Assembly: GCF_014202975.1 (NCBI RefSeq)
Contig: NZ_JACHHZ010000003.1
Coordinates: 992,001 to 1,056,000, forward strand
Direction of reading: 5' to 3'
Length of the DNA stretch: 64,000 nucleotides
Source: Povalibacter uvarum
GTDB lineage: Bacteria; Pseudomonadota; Gammaproteobacteria; Steroidobacterales; Steroidobacteraceae
The position numbers and the translations under genes are program-made. Position 1 is the stretch's first letter; every line of letters begins with the position of its first letter. Of the stretch, positions 46,790 through 58,345 are shown piece after piece. The notes under the pieces are model-generated. The model was not told where the DNA came from, did not search any database, and worked only from the letters and a program-made list of their open reading frames with translations.

Positions 46790-47833
46790 ATGATCGTCGG
46801 ACGAGCACTCCAGGAACAGATTCAGGAAGCGGTCGAAGCGTTGCGCGCCGGCGACCTCGCCGCGTTCCCCACGGAAACCGTGTACGGCCTGGGTGCCAAC
46901 GCCAATAACCCCGACGCCGTCCGCAAGATTTTCCGGCTGAAAGGCCGGCCGTCCACGCACCCCGTCATCGTCCACATCGATCACCCGCGCTACTTGCAGC
47001 GCTGGGTGCGGGACATGACCCCCGACGCGAAGAAGCTGGCCGATGCGTTCTGGCCCGGCCCGCTGACGCTCGTTGCGAAGCGTGCGCTCGCCGTCAACGA
47101 CGTGATCACCGGCGGCCAGGACACCGTGGCCATTCGTGTGCCCAACCATCCGATCGCACAGCAGTTGCTGAATGCATTCGGCGGCGGCATCGCGGCACCC
47201 TCGGCGAATCGATACGGTCACGTGAGCCCGACTCGGGCCGAGCACGTTCGTGAAGAATTCGGCGATGAGCTGAAGATCGTGCTCGATGGCGGCGACTGCA
47301 AAGTCGGTCTCGAATCGACGATCGTTTCCTGTGTCGGCGACGGGCCCAGGCTCCTGCGTCCAGGCAGCATCAGCCTGTCGCAGCTGCGAGCGATCGTGCC
47401 CAGCATTCAGGCCGGGCCGCATCCGTCGGCTCCCCGCGTGCCGGGTTCAACAGCCCGGCACTACTCGCCGCAGACGCCGGTCAACGTGGTGCCGAGCCGG
47501 CGCCTCGATCAGGTGATCAGCGAGCTGAGCGGGGAGCACGAGAAGACCGCCGTGCTGGCAATGCGTCCGCCGGTGCGGACGACGCCGTACATGACATGGG
47601 TCAACGCTGGGAATCGCCCGGATATCTACGCCAAACAGCTGTACGCCAATCTGCGCACGCTCGACAAGGCAGCGGCGAAGATCATCCTCGTGGAAGAAGT
47701 CCCGGAAGGGGAGCGCTGGGACGCGATCCGCGACCGCCTCAAGCGGGCCGCCTCGGCGGAGAACATCGTCACGTACGACCAGGACATCGCGGCCTGGGTG
47801 GCGGACTTCGGGGACGAAGGCGAGATGGTCTGA
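46790..47833 (+). CDS. Threonylcarbamoyl-AMP synthase (Sua5 type)
   Basis: This 347-residue enzyme makes threonylcarbamoyl-AMP from threonine, bicarbonate and ATP for the t6A37 modification of ANN-decoding tRNAs. The YrdC domain has AAFPTETVYGLGANA and KGRPSTHPVIVHI and spans about residues 5-200. A C-terminal Sua5 domain (about 235-340) follows a linker with GSTARHYSPQTPV, which marks the Sua5 rather than the short TsaC form. Confidence 0.92.
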   Translation: MIVGRALQEQIQEAVEALRAGDLAAFPTETVYGLGANANNPDAVRKIFRLKGRPSTHPVIVHIDHPRYLQRWVRDMTPDAKKLADAFWPGPLTLVAKRALAVNDVITGGQDTVAIRVPNHPIAQQLLNAFGGGIAAPSANRYGHVSPTRAEHVREEFGDELKIVLDGGDCKVGLESTIVSCVGDGPRLLRPGSISLSQLRAIVPSIQAGPHPSAPRVPGSTARHYSPQTPVNVVPSRRLDQVISELSGEHEKTAVLAMRPPVRTTPYMTWVNAGNRPDIYAKQLYANLRTLDKAAAKIILVEEVPEGERWDAIRDRLKRAASAENIVTYDQDIAAWVADFGDEGEMV

Positions 47834-47847
47834 AGGCTGTCGCGGCG

Positions 47848-49350
47848 TCAGTCCGCGGCGACCGTCCTCTCCGTTGCCCATTCCCTCAACTCCGCAATAC
47901 GTTCCGCCATTACGACCGACAGAGGTCGCGTCGACCGCAGTTCACTCAGCACGTGCGATGCGCTGACGGTCGCTCCGCTGGCATGCGCCGCATAGAGCGC
48001 TGAAACCACCGCTTGCTCGATTTCCGCTCCCGAGAATCCCTCGCAGGCCTCGGCCAGCTTCGCAATGTGCTCCTCGCTGATGGTAAGAGAGCGCTTGGCG
48101 GCGTGAATGCGCAGGATGTCCGCGCGCACGGCCGTCTTCGGCAGGTCGACGAAGAAGATCTCATCGAACCGGCCCTTGCGGATCAGTTCCGGGGGCAGCG
48201 CCGAAATATCGTTGGCGGTAGCCACGACGAATACCCGGGTCTTCTTCTCGGCCAGCCAGGTCAGGAACGTGCCGAGCACGCGGCGCGAGGTGCCGCTGTC
48301 GCCGTCACCGCTCGCGACGCCTTTCTCGATTTCGTCGATCCACAGGACGCAGGGCGACATGAGGTCGGCCGTCGCCAGCGCTTCGCGAAGATTGCGTTCC
48401 GATTCGCCCTGGTACTTGTTGTGGATCGCAGCGAAATCGAGCCGCAGTAGGGGAACGCCGTAGATGCCGGCTGCGGCGCGCGCCGCGACGCTCTTGCCGC
48501 AGCCCTGGACGCCGAGCAGCAGCAGTCCTTTGGGCGAGTCGAGGTGCGGCGCCGAGCCGTCGAAGGCAGGGCGGCGCTGCCGCAGCCAATCCTTGATCTT
48601 CGTCATGCCCCCGAGGTCGGCGAAGCGGGCTGTGTCGTACTCGTAACCCAGGATGCCGCCGCGGTTGAGCAGGGCGTACTTCGCCTGCATCAGCGCCGGC
48701 AGGTCGGTGGCCTGCAGTGCGCCGTCGTCGAAGATCGCAGTGCGGGCGAGACGTTCGGTGTCCGTGGTCGACAGGCCACCCAGGTTCTCGATGAGCAGAT
48801 CGAGCGCCTTGCGGTCCGTGCGGACGCGGGCGCCGTTCGATTTGGCCCACTCGCTCGCCACCTTCTCGACGATGCCCTGGCGCTCCATCCGGTCCGGGAA
48901 AGCCAGCTGAAAGCGCGCGGCGAAGTGCTCGAGCTCGCGCGGCAGCGACAGTTCGTGGCTGATCAGCACCAGAGTGCGCGCGACGCGTTCATAGCCCTGG
49001 CAGATGTCCTTCAGCAGCCGGATGTTCACCGGGTCGGCGAGGAACGGATGGAAGTCGAGCAGCACGTAGAGCCCGGCCTTGTCCGTCGCGCGGATGGACT
49101 TGAGGACTTCGGGCGGATCGGAGTTGTGCTTCTGCGCGCCGCCGAGATCGATGTCGACGCGCCGCAGGCCGTCCGTGACGGTCCACTGGAAGACGGGGGT
49201 GTGCGCGTTTCCCGGTATTTTCAGGCTCGCGAGCATCGCGAGAGCCCGGGGCTCGTCGCGGGTCTCGATCAGCACGAGCGGAATGCGGCTGCGCAGAAGG
49301 GTCGCGAGCTCCGTGCGCGTATCCGGCGGTGTGGGTCCCTTGAGTGTCAT
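47848..49350 (-). CDS. AAA ATPase of the Ycf46 type
   Basis: A 500-residue ATPase with a non-conserved N-terminal half (about 1-220) and one AAA module. Walker A GVQGCGKS lies near residues 281-288, Walker [12 protein letters not shown] near 335-345, and the arginine-finger region [10 protein letters not shown] near 390. Its closest named relatives are plastid/cyanobacterial Ycf46-like and SpoVK-like proteins, which in cyanobacteria affect carbon metabolism; the role here is unknown. It converges with sua5 and is transcribed alone. Confidence 0.85.
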   Translation of the reverse strand: MTLKGPTPPDTRTELATLLRSRIPLVLIETRDEPRALAMLASLKIPGNAHTPVFQWTVTDGLRRVDIDLGGAQKHNSDPPEVLKSIRATDKAGLYVLLDFHPFLADPVNIRLLKDICQGYERVARTLVLISHELSLPRELEHFAARFQLAFPDRMERQGIVEKVASEWAKSNGARVRTDRKALDLLIENLGGLSTTDTERLARTAIFDDGALQATDLPALMQAKYALLNRGGILGYEYDTARFADLGGMTKIKDWLRQRRPAFDGSAPHLDSPKGLLLLGVQGCGKSVAARAAAGIYGVPLLRLDFAAIHNKYQGESERNLREALATADLMSPCVLWIDEIEKGVASGDGDSGTSRRVLGTFLTWLAEKKTRVFVVATANDISALPPELIRKGRFDEIFFVDLPKTAVRADILRIHAAKRSLTISEEHIAKLAEACEGFSGAEIEQAVVSALYAAHASGATVSASHVLSELRSTRPLSVVMAERIAELREWATERTVAAD

Positions 49351-49488
49351 GAAGCGCTTTCTGCTGCGAGTTGAGGCCGCTGAGAGCCGCTGGTCGTGCG
49401 GCGTGTGCGACGAGCATAACGCCTCTTCGCACGGCGTCCCGACTGTCGCTCGTCACCATCTTCGCAGCCCCTCGCCGCGAGGACTTAA

Positions 49489-49517
49489 ATCTGCGACACA
49501 GTTCTTGCATCGCAGAT
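49489..49517. promoter_or_regulatory. Operator-like dyad over the decarboxylase promoter
   Basis: The 8-bp arms ATCTGCGA (49489-49496) and TCGCAGAT (49510-49517) are perfect inverted repeats with centres 21 bp apart, two helical turns. The right arm overlaps the last base of the -35 element TTGCAT (49505-49510). This is a likely repressor or activator site. The stretch 49351-49488 before it holds no recognisable feature. Confidence 0.5.
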
Positions 49518-49532
49518 CATTTTTGATACATT
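49505..49532 (+). promoter_or_regulatory. Promoter of the decarboxylase gene
   Basis: TTGCAT (49505-49510), a 16-bp spacer and TACATT (49527-49532) lie about 130 bases before the GTG. The long leader contains a TCCCTCC-TA-AGGAGGGA hairpin (49610-49626) and a T/G-rich stretch near 49680-49735, which could regulate expression of a polyamine gene after initiation. Confidence 0.5.
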
Positions 49533-49662
49533 GCGCGCGCCTGTGTAAGAGAGCACTCAGAGTCCTTGGGGCATCCGCCCGCGGAGTTCATCCGCACGGA
49601 GACAAGGGTCCCTCCTAAGGAGGGATATCGCGAAAGCTGCAAGTGCCGCTCGACCAGAACTT

Positions 49663-50997
49663 GTGAGAGTCATCGGACGTTCGTTTCTTAAGTCTGTTGC
49701 TCTTGTTGGCTCGGTTGTTCGGTTCCACGGCTTTTCGCATAGAGGTGCTCCAACAGTGTTGCCACGCGCAGCTCGTCAGACACACACGGTTTCTCCCGCC
49801 CACGCCTTCGATTCGACCACGCTCACGGAAAGCGAAATCCGTGGCCTCGCGGCCCGTTTCGGCTCGCCGCTGCTGGTGGTCGATTGCGAGCAGGTGCGTC
49901 GGCAATATCACTCGCTGAAGGCCGCGCTGCCCGGCGTCGACCTGCACTACGCGCTGAAGCCCCTGCCGCACGCGGCGGTCGTGGCGTGCCTTCGTGACGA
50001 AGGTGCCTTCTTCGACCTCGCCACCACCGGCGAAGTGGAGCTGGTGAAGGCGCAGGGGATTCCTGCCGAGCGCTGCATTCACACTCACCCGATCAAGCGC
50101 GACAGCGACATCCGCGACGCGCTGCGTTACGGCGTGAAGATTTTCGTTGCCGACAACCCGGACGAGATCCGCAAGTTCGCCCGCTATCGCAAGCGCGCTG
50201 AGCTGCTGATCCGCGTTTCCTTCCGCAGCCCCGACGCAGTCGTGGACCTCTCGCGCAAGTTCGGTTGCGAGGCCGGCGCCGTGCTCGGACTGATCGAGCA
50301 GGCTCGCCGCATGGGCATCCGTGTCCGCGGCCTGTCGTTCCACGTGGGTTCGCAGGCGATGGAACCGACCAAGTACGTCGAGGCGATCCGCGCCTGCACG
50401 AACCTGATCGCCGAAGCGCTGCTCGCGGGCCTGCCGTCGCTGGACATCCTGGACATCGGCGGTGGCTTCCCGGTCTCGTACAACGAGGAAGTGACGCCGA
50501 TCGACCAGTTCTGCCAGCCGATTCGCGAAGCGCTCGCGAAGCTGCCGTCGCACGTGCGCGTGATCGCCGAGCCAGGCCGCTTCATTGCCGCGCCGGCTGC
50601 GATCGCGATCTCCAGCGTGATGGGCAAAGCCAAGCGCGATGGTCGCTGGTGGTACTACCTGGACGATGGCCTGTACGGTTCGTACAGCGGCCAGCTGTTC
50701 GATCACGCCAAGTACCCTGTCACGACCCTGCGTCACGAAGGTGAGTTGTTCCCGAGCGTGCTGGCGGGACCGACCTGCGATTCGATCGACGTGATCGATG
50801 ACAACATCCTGCTGCCGGAGCTGGAAGTGGGCGATCTGGTGGTCGGACGCATGATGGGTGCGTACACCTGGGCCAGCGCAACCGACTTCAACTTCTTCAA
50901 GCGCGCCAAGGTCGTCGTGATGCACGAGCAGCCGGCCGATGCGAAGCGGGTCGTCTCGCTGCGCAAGGCAGCCGGCGGAAGCGGCCGCGCCGCCTGA
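49663..50997 (+). CDS. Type III PLP decarboxylase (ornithine/diaminopimelate-like)
   Basis: A fold-type III decarboxylase of up to 444 residues, closest to eukaryotic-like ornithine decarboxylase. The PLP lysine sits in HYALKPLPHA, the glycine-rich phosphate loop in ILDIGGGFP, EPGRFIAAPAA precedes it, and the active-site cysteine is in GPTCDSID. Ornithine to putrescine is the likely reaction; lysine or diaminopimelate are alternatives. The GTG at 49663 adds a basic stretch of about 45 residues; a GTG near 49756 is a plausible later start. A strong terminator follows. Confidence 0.8.
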   Translation: MRVIGRSFLKSVALVGSVVRFHGFSHRGAPTVLPRAARQTHTVSPAHAFDSTTLTESEIRGLAARFGSPLLVVDCEQVRRQYHSLKAALPGVDLHYALKPLPHAAVVACLRDEGAFFDLATTGEVELVKAQGIPAERCIHTHPIKRDSDIRDALRYGVKIFVADNPDEIRKFARYRKRAELLIRVSFRSPDAVVDLSRKFGCEAGAVLGLIEQARRMGIRVRGLSFHVGSQAMEPTKYVEAIRACTNLIAEALLAGLPSLDILDIGGGFPVSYNEEVTPIDQFCQPIREALAKLPSHVRVIAEPGRFIAAPAAIAISSVMGKAKRDGRWWYYLDDGLYGSYSGQLFDHAKYPVTTLRHEGELFPSVLAGPTCDSIDVIDDNILLPELEVGDLVVGRMMGAYTWASATDFNFFKRAKVVVMHEQPADAKRVVSLRKAAGGSGRAA

Positions 50998-51026
50998 CGT
51001 TCTGCCCGAGGGTTTGATCTGCCCGA

Positions 51027-51056
51027 AGCCCGGCACGCCAGTGCCGGGCTTTTTCA
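51027..51056 (+). terminator. Rho-independent terminator of the decarboxylase gene
   Basis: An 11-bp stem AAGCCCGGCAC / GTGCCGGGCTT with a four-base loop runs into TTTTTC. This is the most classical terminator in the window and lies about 30 bases after the stop. Confidence 0.9.
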
Positions 51057-51086
51057 TTTCTGCTGCTCTGATAGGCTCGCGGCTTC

Positions 51087-51803
51087 ATGAACTACCGTCC
51101 TGAAGTCCGCGTCGTCGACTTCGTCGCGGGCGCGCGCGACGCGCGAGGCCTTGCCGTCGTGATCGATGTGTTCCGCGCGTTCTCGGTTGCTGCCTATGCG
51201 CATGCCTGGGGCGCTCGCTCGATCGTTCCGGTGGCCTCCGTCGACGATGCCCGATCGCTCAAGGCCGCTGATCCCGATGCCGTGCTGATCGGCGAGCGTC
51301 ACGCCCGCAAGCTCCCCGGCTTCGACTGCGGCAACTCGCCGACCGAGCTGGAGCTCATGGACATCCAGGGCCGCACGCTGATCCACACGACGCATTCCGG
51401 GACGCAGGGACTCACGAACGCCGTGAATGCCGACGAAGTGCTGACCGGAGCACTGGTCAACGCGGGCGCGATCGTGCGCTACATCCAATGGCGACGGCCG
51501 CCGCTCGTCACGCTCGTGAGGATGGGGCACGAGGCGACGCAGCGGTGCGATGAAGACGATCTGTGCGCCGAGCTCCTGCAGCGGCGGCTGGCGGGCGAGG
51601 AGCCCGAGGTCGCGAGCGTTCCCAGCCGGCTCCGATCGGCTGCGAGCGCCCTCAAGTTCTTCGATCCCGCCTGCGATTGGGCGCCCGAGCGCGATTTCGA
51701 GCTCTGTACGGCAGTCGATCGCTTCGATTTCATCCTCCAGCTGCAGCCGGACGGCTCCCTGGCTGCGCTTTCCGTGCCCGCCGCAGGAATCCATCCAACA
51801 TGA
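51087..51803 (+). CDS. 2-phosphosulfolactate phosphatase-like (ComB family)
   Basis: A 238-residue protein of the ComB family, whose archetype removes phosphate from 2-phosphosulfolactate in coenzyme M synthesis and in bacterial sulfolactate pathways. VVIDVFRAFSVAAYAHAWGA, LIGERHARKLPGFDCGNSP and HSGTQGL segments are typical. No other sulfolactate or coenzyme M gene is near, so in this organism the substrate may differ. Its stop overlaps the start of the next gene (ATGA). Confidence 0.85.
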   Translation: MNYRPEVRVVDFVAGARDARGLAVVIDVFRAFSVAAYAHAWGARSIVPVASVDDARSLKAADPDAVLIGERHARKLPGFDCGNSPTELELMDIQGRTLIHTTHSGTQGLTNAVNADEVLTGALVNAGAIVRYIQWRRPPLVTLVRMGHEATQRCDEDDLCAELLQRRLAGEEPEVASVPSRLRSAASALKFFDPACDWAPERDFELCTAVDRFDFILQLQPDGSLAALSVPAAGIHPT

Positions 51804-52141
51804 ACCCGATCGTGCGCACCGTCATTCTGTTGACGCTCTCGAACGTCTTCATGACCTTCGCCTGGTATGCCCACCTGAAGGAACTGAACCAGAAGCCGTG
51901 GATCGTCGCTGCGCTGATCAGCTGGGGTATCGCGCTGTTCGAATACCTGCTGCAGGTACCCGCGAACCGGATCGGCTACACGGTGATGACGTTGCCGCAG
52001 CTGAAGATCCTCCAGGAGGTCATCACGCTGACGGTGTTCGTACCGTTCGTACTGATCTACATGCGCCAGCCGCTCAAGCTCGACTATCTGTGGGCGGCTC
52101 TCTGCATGCTCGGCGCCGTGTATTTCATATTCCGGAAGTAG
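51800..52141 (+). CDS. DMT-superfamily membrane protein (DUF486)
   Basis: A 113-residue protein with four hydrophobic helices: residues 5-22, 35-52, 71-88 and 95-110. NVFMTFAWYAHLKE and WGIALFEYLLQVPANRIG are the DUF486 landmarks. Function unknown; small DMT-type exporters are the structural relatives. It is coupled to the ComB-like gene by a four-base overlap. Confidence 0.85.
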   Translation: MNPIVRTVILLTLSNVFMTFAWYAHLKELNQKPWIVAALISWGIALFEYLLQVPANRIGYTVMTLPQLKILQEVITLTVFVPFVLIYMRQPLKLDYLWAALCMLGAVYFIFRK

Positions 52142-52176
52142 GGCGAACGGCAAACCGCATTTTCGAGGCTACGGAC

Positions 52177-52617
52177 ATGACGACCGCGATTCATCGATTC
52201 GTCGAAGCATGCCGTCGTGGCGACGATCCCACGGTCGTTGCACGAATGAAATCGGGCTGGGCGGTGATGGGGCAGCGCCAGGTGCTGCTCGGCTATTGCC
52301 TGCTGCTGCCGGATCCCGTCGTTCCGCATCTCAATGCGCTCGACGGCGCGGCACGTAACCAGTTTATGTCCGATCTCGGCGCGCTCGGCGACGCGGTTCT
52401 GCGTGCGACGGGAGCACTGCGGATCAATTACGCAATTTTCGGCAATCTCGAGCCGGCGTTGCACGCGCATGTCCATCCGCGTTACACCGATGAGCCGGAA
52501 GCGATGCGCACCGGCAATCCCTGGGGCTACGACTGGTCGAAGGCGCCTGCCTTCGACGTGGCGGCGCATGGCGGACTCCGCGATCGCATTCGCGAGCAAC
52601 TCGTGCGCACTCTCTGA
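52177..52617 (+). CDS. HIT-like nucleotide-binding protein
   Basis: A 146-residue protein with the histidine triad segment LHAHVHPRY near residues 94-102 preceded by a conserved NYAIFGNLEP. HIT proteins hydrolyse or transfer nucleotide-linked groups. The triad is a shortened form and the fit to a named subfamily is loose. It begins 36 bases after the DMT gene. The ATG at 52177 starts a hydrophilic helix; an earlier frame would run through the DMT gene. Confidence 0.7.
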   Translation: MTTAIHRFVEACRRGDDPTVVARMKSGWAVMGQRQVLLGYCLLLPDPVVPHLNALDGAARNQFMSDLGALGDAVLRATGALRINYAIFGNLEPALHAHVHPRYTDEPEAMRTGNPWGYDWSKAPAFDVAAHGGLRDRIREQLVRTL

Positions 52618-52802
52618 CATTTCCGCGACCCATGCAGTGTTCACGGAGGAGTCTCGCGAGTTAGCCTGCGAATCGCCGGTGTCGCACCGCGACGGAACGC
52701 TGGTGATACACCGGCAGAACAAAGAACCGGCGACTTGAGAAAAAAATGATCAACCATGCACGCGTGATCCTCGCGTGCAAGAGTACGGAGTGGTTGCTCG
52801 AT

Positions 52803-53207
52803 ATGCGGAACAAGTCGAGCCTTGCCAGTTACGTGGCCGAGCAGCTCGCATTCCTCGGTCCGATTTCGCAGCGGTCGATTTTCGGGGCTGTCGGTATCTT
52901 CATCGAAGATCGATTGCTCGGCATCGTCGCTGGCGATCTGCTGTATCTGCACACGGGGCCCTCGAACCGCGACGAATACCTGTCGCGCGGCTGCCGCCAG
53001 TTCAAGCCCTATCCCAATGCGTTCGACCTCACGACGGATCACCACCAGGTGCCGGAGGATGTCGTGAACAATGCGGATGAACTGCGACAGTGGGCCGAGC
53101 GTGCGCTGCAAGCGGCCGTCGAAGCCGCACGTCGCAAACAGCTCGCCGGCATCGAACGTTCGCGGCACGCCAAGCAGGCGAAGAAGAAAGGCCGAAGCGA
53201 CGACTGA
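52803..53207 (+). CDS. TfoX N-terminal domain protein
   Basis: A 134-residue protein with the TfoX N-terminal fold: LASYVAEQLAFLGPISQRSIFGAVGIFIED then a YLHTGPSNRDEY strand. The C-terminal part is lysine/arginine rich (ARRKQLAGIERSRHAKQAKKK). TfoX homologues regulate competence; single-domain forms have no fixed role. The ATG at 52803 fits the domain; an ATG at 52746 has a weak ribosome site and adds 19 residues. Confidence 0.75.
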   Translation: MRNKSSLASYVAEQLAFLGPISQRSIFGAVGIFIEDRLLGIVAGDLLYLHTGPSNRDEYLSRGCRQFKPYPNAFDLTTDHHQVPEDVVNNADELRQWAERALQAAVEAARRKQLAGIERSRHAKQAKKKGRSDD

Positions 53208-53219
53208 TCGCTTCGGGTT

Positions 53220-55298
<2,079 letters not shown>

Positions 55299-55339
55299 GG
55301 AGAGGGCGCTACTTAAGCTAGAATCGCCGCACTATAGCG

Positions 55340-56563
55340 ATGAACACCCAGAGCGCCACCCTTCCGGCCGATACGGCCGCCATTCCCGAACTGCGGCTCA
55401 AGCGCGGCGAAGACCGACGTCTTTCGGCGGGGCACCTGTGGGTGTTTTCCAACGAAGTCGACACGGCCCGCACGCCGCTGACGGCCTTCCAGCCGGGCTC
55501 GCTCTGCCGTGTCGTGAGCGATCGCGACAAGTTCCTGGGGTACGGCTACGTCAATCCTCATTCGCTGATCAGTGCGCGCCTGCTTGGGCGTGACCCCGAT
55601 TTTCTGCCCGGGAAATCACTGATCGTTCACCGCCTGCAGGTCGCGCAGTCCCTGCGCCGATCGCTGTACGAGCAGCCGTATTACCGCGTCGCGTACGGCG
55701 AGTCCGACGGGCTGCCCGGCCTCGTGCTCGACCGGTTCGGCGATGTCATCGTGGGCCAGATCGCGACCGCGGGCATGGAAGCGCTGAAGGGCCCGATCGA
55801 AGAAGCGGTCAAAAAGGTGCTCGCCCCGTCGGCGATGCTTTGGAAGAACGATAGCGGCGCCCGCGAGCTCGAAGGACTGCCGAGCTACGTCGAACCCGCT
55901 TTCGGTGAAGTGCCCGACGTCGTCACGGTCGAGGAGGGCGGCGTCGCCTTTCAGGTGCCGCTGACCGCGGGACAGAAGACCGGCTGGTTTTTCGACCAGG
56001 CCGCGAATCGCCTCGCGCTGCGCAAGTATGTCGGCGGAGCGCGCGTGCTCGACGTTTTCAGTTACCTCGGTGCGTGGGGCGTTGGCGCCTTGAAAGCAGG
56101 TGCGACCGAAGTCACGTGCGTCGATTCGTCGGCAACGGCGCTCGAGAATCTTCAGGCGAGCGCAAAGATGAATGGCCTGAAGCCCGCAGTCCTGCGGGGT
56201 GACGCGTTCGACGTGATGGAGTCTCTCCACGCGGAGCGGCGACGTTTCGACGTCGTCGTGATCGATCCGCCGGCCTTCATCAAGCGCCGCAAGGACATTC
56301 CGAAGGGCGAGGCCGCCTACAAACGGCTCAATCAGCTCGCGCTGCAACTCATCGAGCGCGACGGCATCCTCGTCTCCTGCTCATGCTCATATCACCTGGA
56401 GCCGGACAGTCTCGTCAATGCGATCCAGCGTGCGTCGCGCCACGTGAGCCGCTTCGTGCAGATCGTCGAAGTCGGCGGGCAGGCGCCCGATCACCCGATC
56501 CATCCCGCGATTCCCGAAACGCGTTACCTGAAAACGTTCTTCTGCAGGACCGTGCAGGAATGA
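55340..56563 (+). CDS. rlmI: 23S rRNA (cytosine-C5) methyltransferase RlmI
   Basis: RlmI-type SAM methyltransferase (407 residues) for m5C1962 of 23S rRNA. It has an N-terminal PUA domain (ELRLKRGEDRRLSAGHLWVFSNEVD), the SAM motif VLDVFSYLGAWG near residues 233-244, DVVVIDPPAF (about 303-312) and CSCSYHLEPD near 346-355. lgt follows 37 bases downstream. Confidence 0.93.
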   Translation: MNTQSATLPADTAAIPELRLKRGEDRRLSAGHLWVFSNEVDTARTPLTAFQPGSLCRVVSDRDKFLGYGYVNPHSLISARLLGRDPDFLPGKSLIVHRLQVAQSLRRSLYEQPYYRVAYGESDGLPGLVLDRFGDVIVGQIATAGMEALKGPIEEAVKKVLAPSAMLWKNDSGARELEGLPSYVEPAFGEVPDVVTVEEGGVAFQVPLTAGQKTGWFFDQAANRLALRKYVGGARVLDVFSYLGAWGVGALKAGATEVTCVDSSATALENLQASAKMNGLKPAVLRGDAFDVMESLHAERRRFDVVVIDPPAFIKRRKDIPKGEAAYKRLNQLALQLIERDGILVSCSCSYHLEPDSLVNAIQRASRHVSRFVQIVEVGGQAPDHPIHPAIPETRYLKTFFCRTVQE

Positions 56564-56600
56564 TGCTCCGCCGCTGCGAACAACAAGAATCGAGTCCCGA

Positions 56601-57473
56601 ATGATCCAGTACCCCGCAATCGATCCGATCCTCGTCTCGCTCGGGCCGCTGGCCATCCGCTGGTATGGACTGACCTACGTCATCGCGTTCGCGTTCGCGT
56701 GGTGGCTCGGCCGCCGTCGCGCCGCTCAGCCCGGCTCGACGTGGAAGCCGGCCGATGTCGACGACCTGATCTTCTACGGTGCGCTGGGTGTCATCCTCGG
56801 CGGGCGCATCGGCTGGGTGTTGTTCTACGGCTTCGAACGTCTGGTCGACGACCCGCTCATGATCCTGCGCATCTGGGAAGGCGGCATGTCCTTCCACGGC
56901 GGACTGGTGGGCGTGATCCTCGCCGAGGTTCTGTTTGCACGCCGGCAGGGCAGGCGCATCGTCGATGTGCTGGACTTTCTGGCGCCGCTGCCCGGTATCG
57001 GCATCTTCGCGGTGCGATGCGCCAATTTCATCAATGGGGAGTTGTGGGGCAAGCCGACACAGGTTCCCTGGGGGTTCGTCGTCGATCCCGCGAACCTGCA
57101 TCCGTCGCAGCAGGCCGAAGCGGTGCGCCTGTGCGAGCGCTTCAGTATCGACCCCTGTGTGCTGCATGTGCATGCCACGCAGCTCTACGAGGGCATCCTC
57201 GAAGGTCTGGTCGTCTTCGCCATTCTCTGGATCTATACCGCCAAGCCTCGCCCGCGGCTTGCACCGGCGGGCTTGTTTCTGCTCTGCTACGGTGTATTCC
57301 GGTTCGCCGTCGAGTTCCTGCGCGTCCCCGACGAGAATCGCGGCTACCTCCTGTTCGACTGGGTGACCATGGGCCAGATCCTGTCCAGCCCGATGATCGT
57401 GGCGGGTGTCGTCATGCTGGTCATCGCGTATCGCAGGAACGAGCCGAGCGGAAATACGGCGGCCGCCAAGTGA
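56601..57473 (+). CDS. lgt: Prolipoprotein diacylglyceryl transferase
   Basis: Lgt (290 residues) moves diacylglycerol from phosphatidylglycerol to the cysteine of prolipoproteins at the inner membrane. Seven membrane helices are visible, together with the family signature [20 protein letters not shown] (the residues around RxxNFING) and [12 protein letters not shown]. The stop overlaps the thyA GTG start by four bases. Confidence 0.95.
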   Translation: MIQYPAIDPILVSLGPLAIRWYGLTYVIAFAFAWWLGRRRAAQPGSTWKPADVDDLIFYGALGVILGGRIGWVLFYGFERLVDDPLMILRIWEGGMSFHGGLVGVILAEVLFARRQGRRIVDVLDFLAPLPGIGIFAVRCANFINGELWGKPTQVPWGFVVDPANLHPSQQAEAVRLCERFSIDPCVLHVHATQLYEGILEGLVVFAILWIYTAKPRPRLAPAGLFLLCYGVFRFAVEFLRVPDENRGYLLFDWVTMGQILSSPMIVAGVVMLVIAYRRNEPSGNTAAAK

Positions 57474-58264
57474 AGCAATATCTCGACATGCTGCGCCTCG
57501 TTCGCGATTCCGGCGTCCGCAAGGACGACCGGACAGGCACGGGTACGCTTTCGATTTTCGGGCACCAGATGCGGTTCGACCTGTCGCAGGGGTTTCCGCT
57601 GCTGACGACGAAGAAGCTGCATCTGCGCTCGATCATTTACGAGTTGCTGTGGTTCCTGAAGGGCGACACGAACGTCAAGTATCTGCGTGACCACGGCGTC
57701 ACCATCTGGGATGAATGGGCGAATGACAAAGGTGAGCTCGGGCCCATTTACGGCAAGCAGTGGCGTTCGTGGCCGACGCCGGACGGTTCGTCGATCGACC
57801 AGATCAGCCGTACGGTCGATCTCATCCGTCGCAATCCGGACTCGCGGCGCATTATCGTGAATGCCTGGAACGTGGCGGAGCTCGACCAGATGTCGCTCAC
57901 GCCGTGTCACGCGCTTTTCCAGTTCTGGGTCGCGAACGGCAGGCTGTCGTGCCAGTTGTATCAGCGCAGCGCGGATATCTTCCTGGGAGTGCCGTTCAAC
58001 ATCGCTTCGTATGCTCTGCTGACGCACATGTTCGCGGAGCAGTGCGATCTGCAGGTCGGTGACTTCGTCTGGACCGGCGGCGACACGCATCTGTACCTGA
58101 ACCACCTGGATCAAGCCGATGAGCAGTTGAAGCGCAGCCCCCATGCTTCGCCGAAGCTGCTCATCAAGCGCAAGCCGCCATCGATCTTCGAGTACGAGTA
58201 CGAGGACTTCGAGGTGGTGAACTACCAGTCTCACCCCGCCATCAAGGCGCCGATCGCCGTGTGA
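57470..58264 (+). CDS. thyA: Thymidylate synthase
   Basis: ThyA (264 residues, the same length as the enteric enzyme) makes dTMP from dUMP using methylene-THF. The catalytic cysteine is in [14 protein letters not shown] and the substrate segment [22 protein letters not shown] follows. The start is a GTG (VKQYLDML) overlapping the lgt stop (GTGA). Folate is turned over to DHF, which is reduced by folA about 0.7 kb downstream. Confidence 0.96.
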   Translation: MKQYLDMLRLVRDSGVRKDDRTGTGTLSIFGHQMRFDLSQGFPLLTTKKLHLRSIIYELLWFLKGDTNVKYLRDHGVTIWDEWANDKGELGPIYGKQWRSWPTPDGSSIDQISRTVDLIRRNPDSRRIIVNAWNVAELDQMSLTPCHALFQFWVANGRLSCQLYQRSADIFLGVPFNIASYALLTHMFAEQCDLQVGDFVWTGGDTHLYLNHLDQADEQLKRSPHASPKLLIKRKPPSIFEYEYEDFEVVNYQSHPAIKAPIAV

Positions 58265-58345
58265 TCCCCGGCCGCCGCGCCGGCTGCACATGCGCGATGA
58301 AACGTTTCATTCCCGCCCACTTTCCCGCTGACGGTTCCAGGTCTC

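Noticed and set aside
45001-46791. A 596-codon minus-strand frame across the protease gene
   Set aside because: Composition is typical of an antisense shadow and the plus strand encodes a clear protease.
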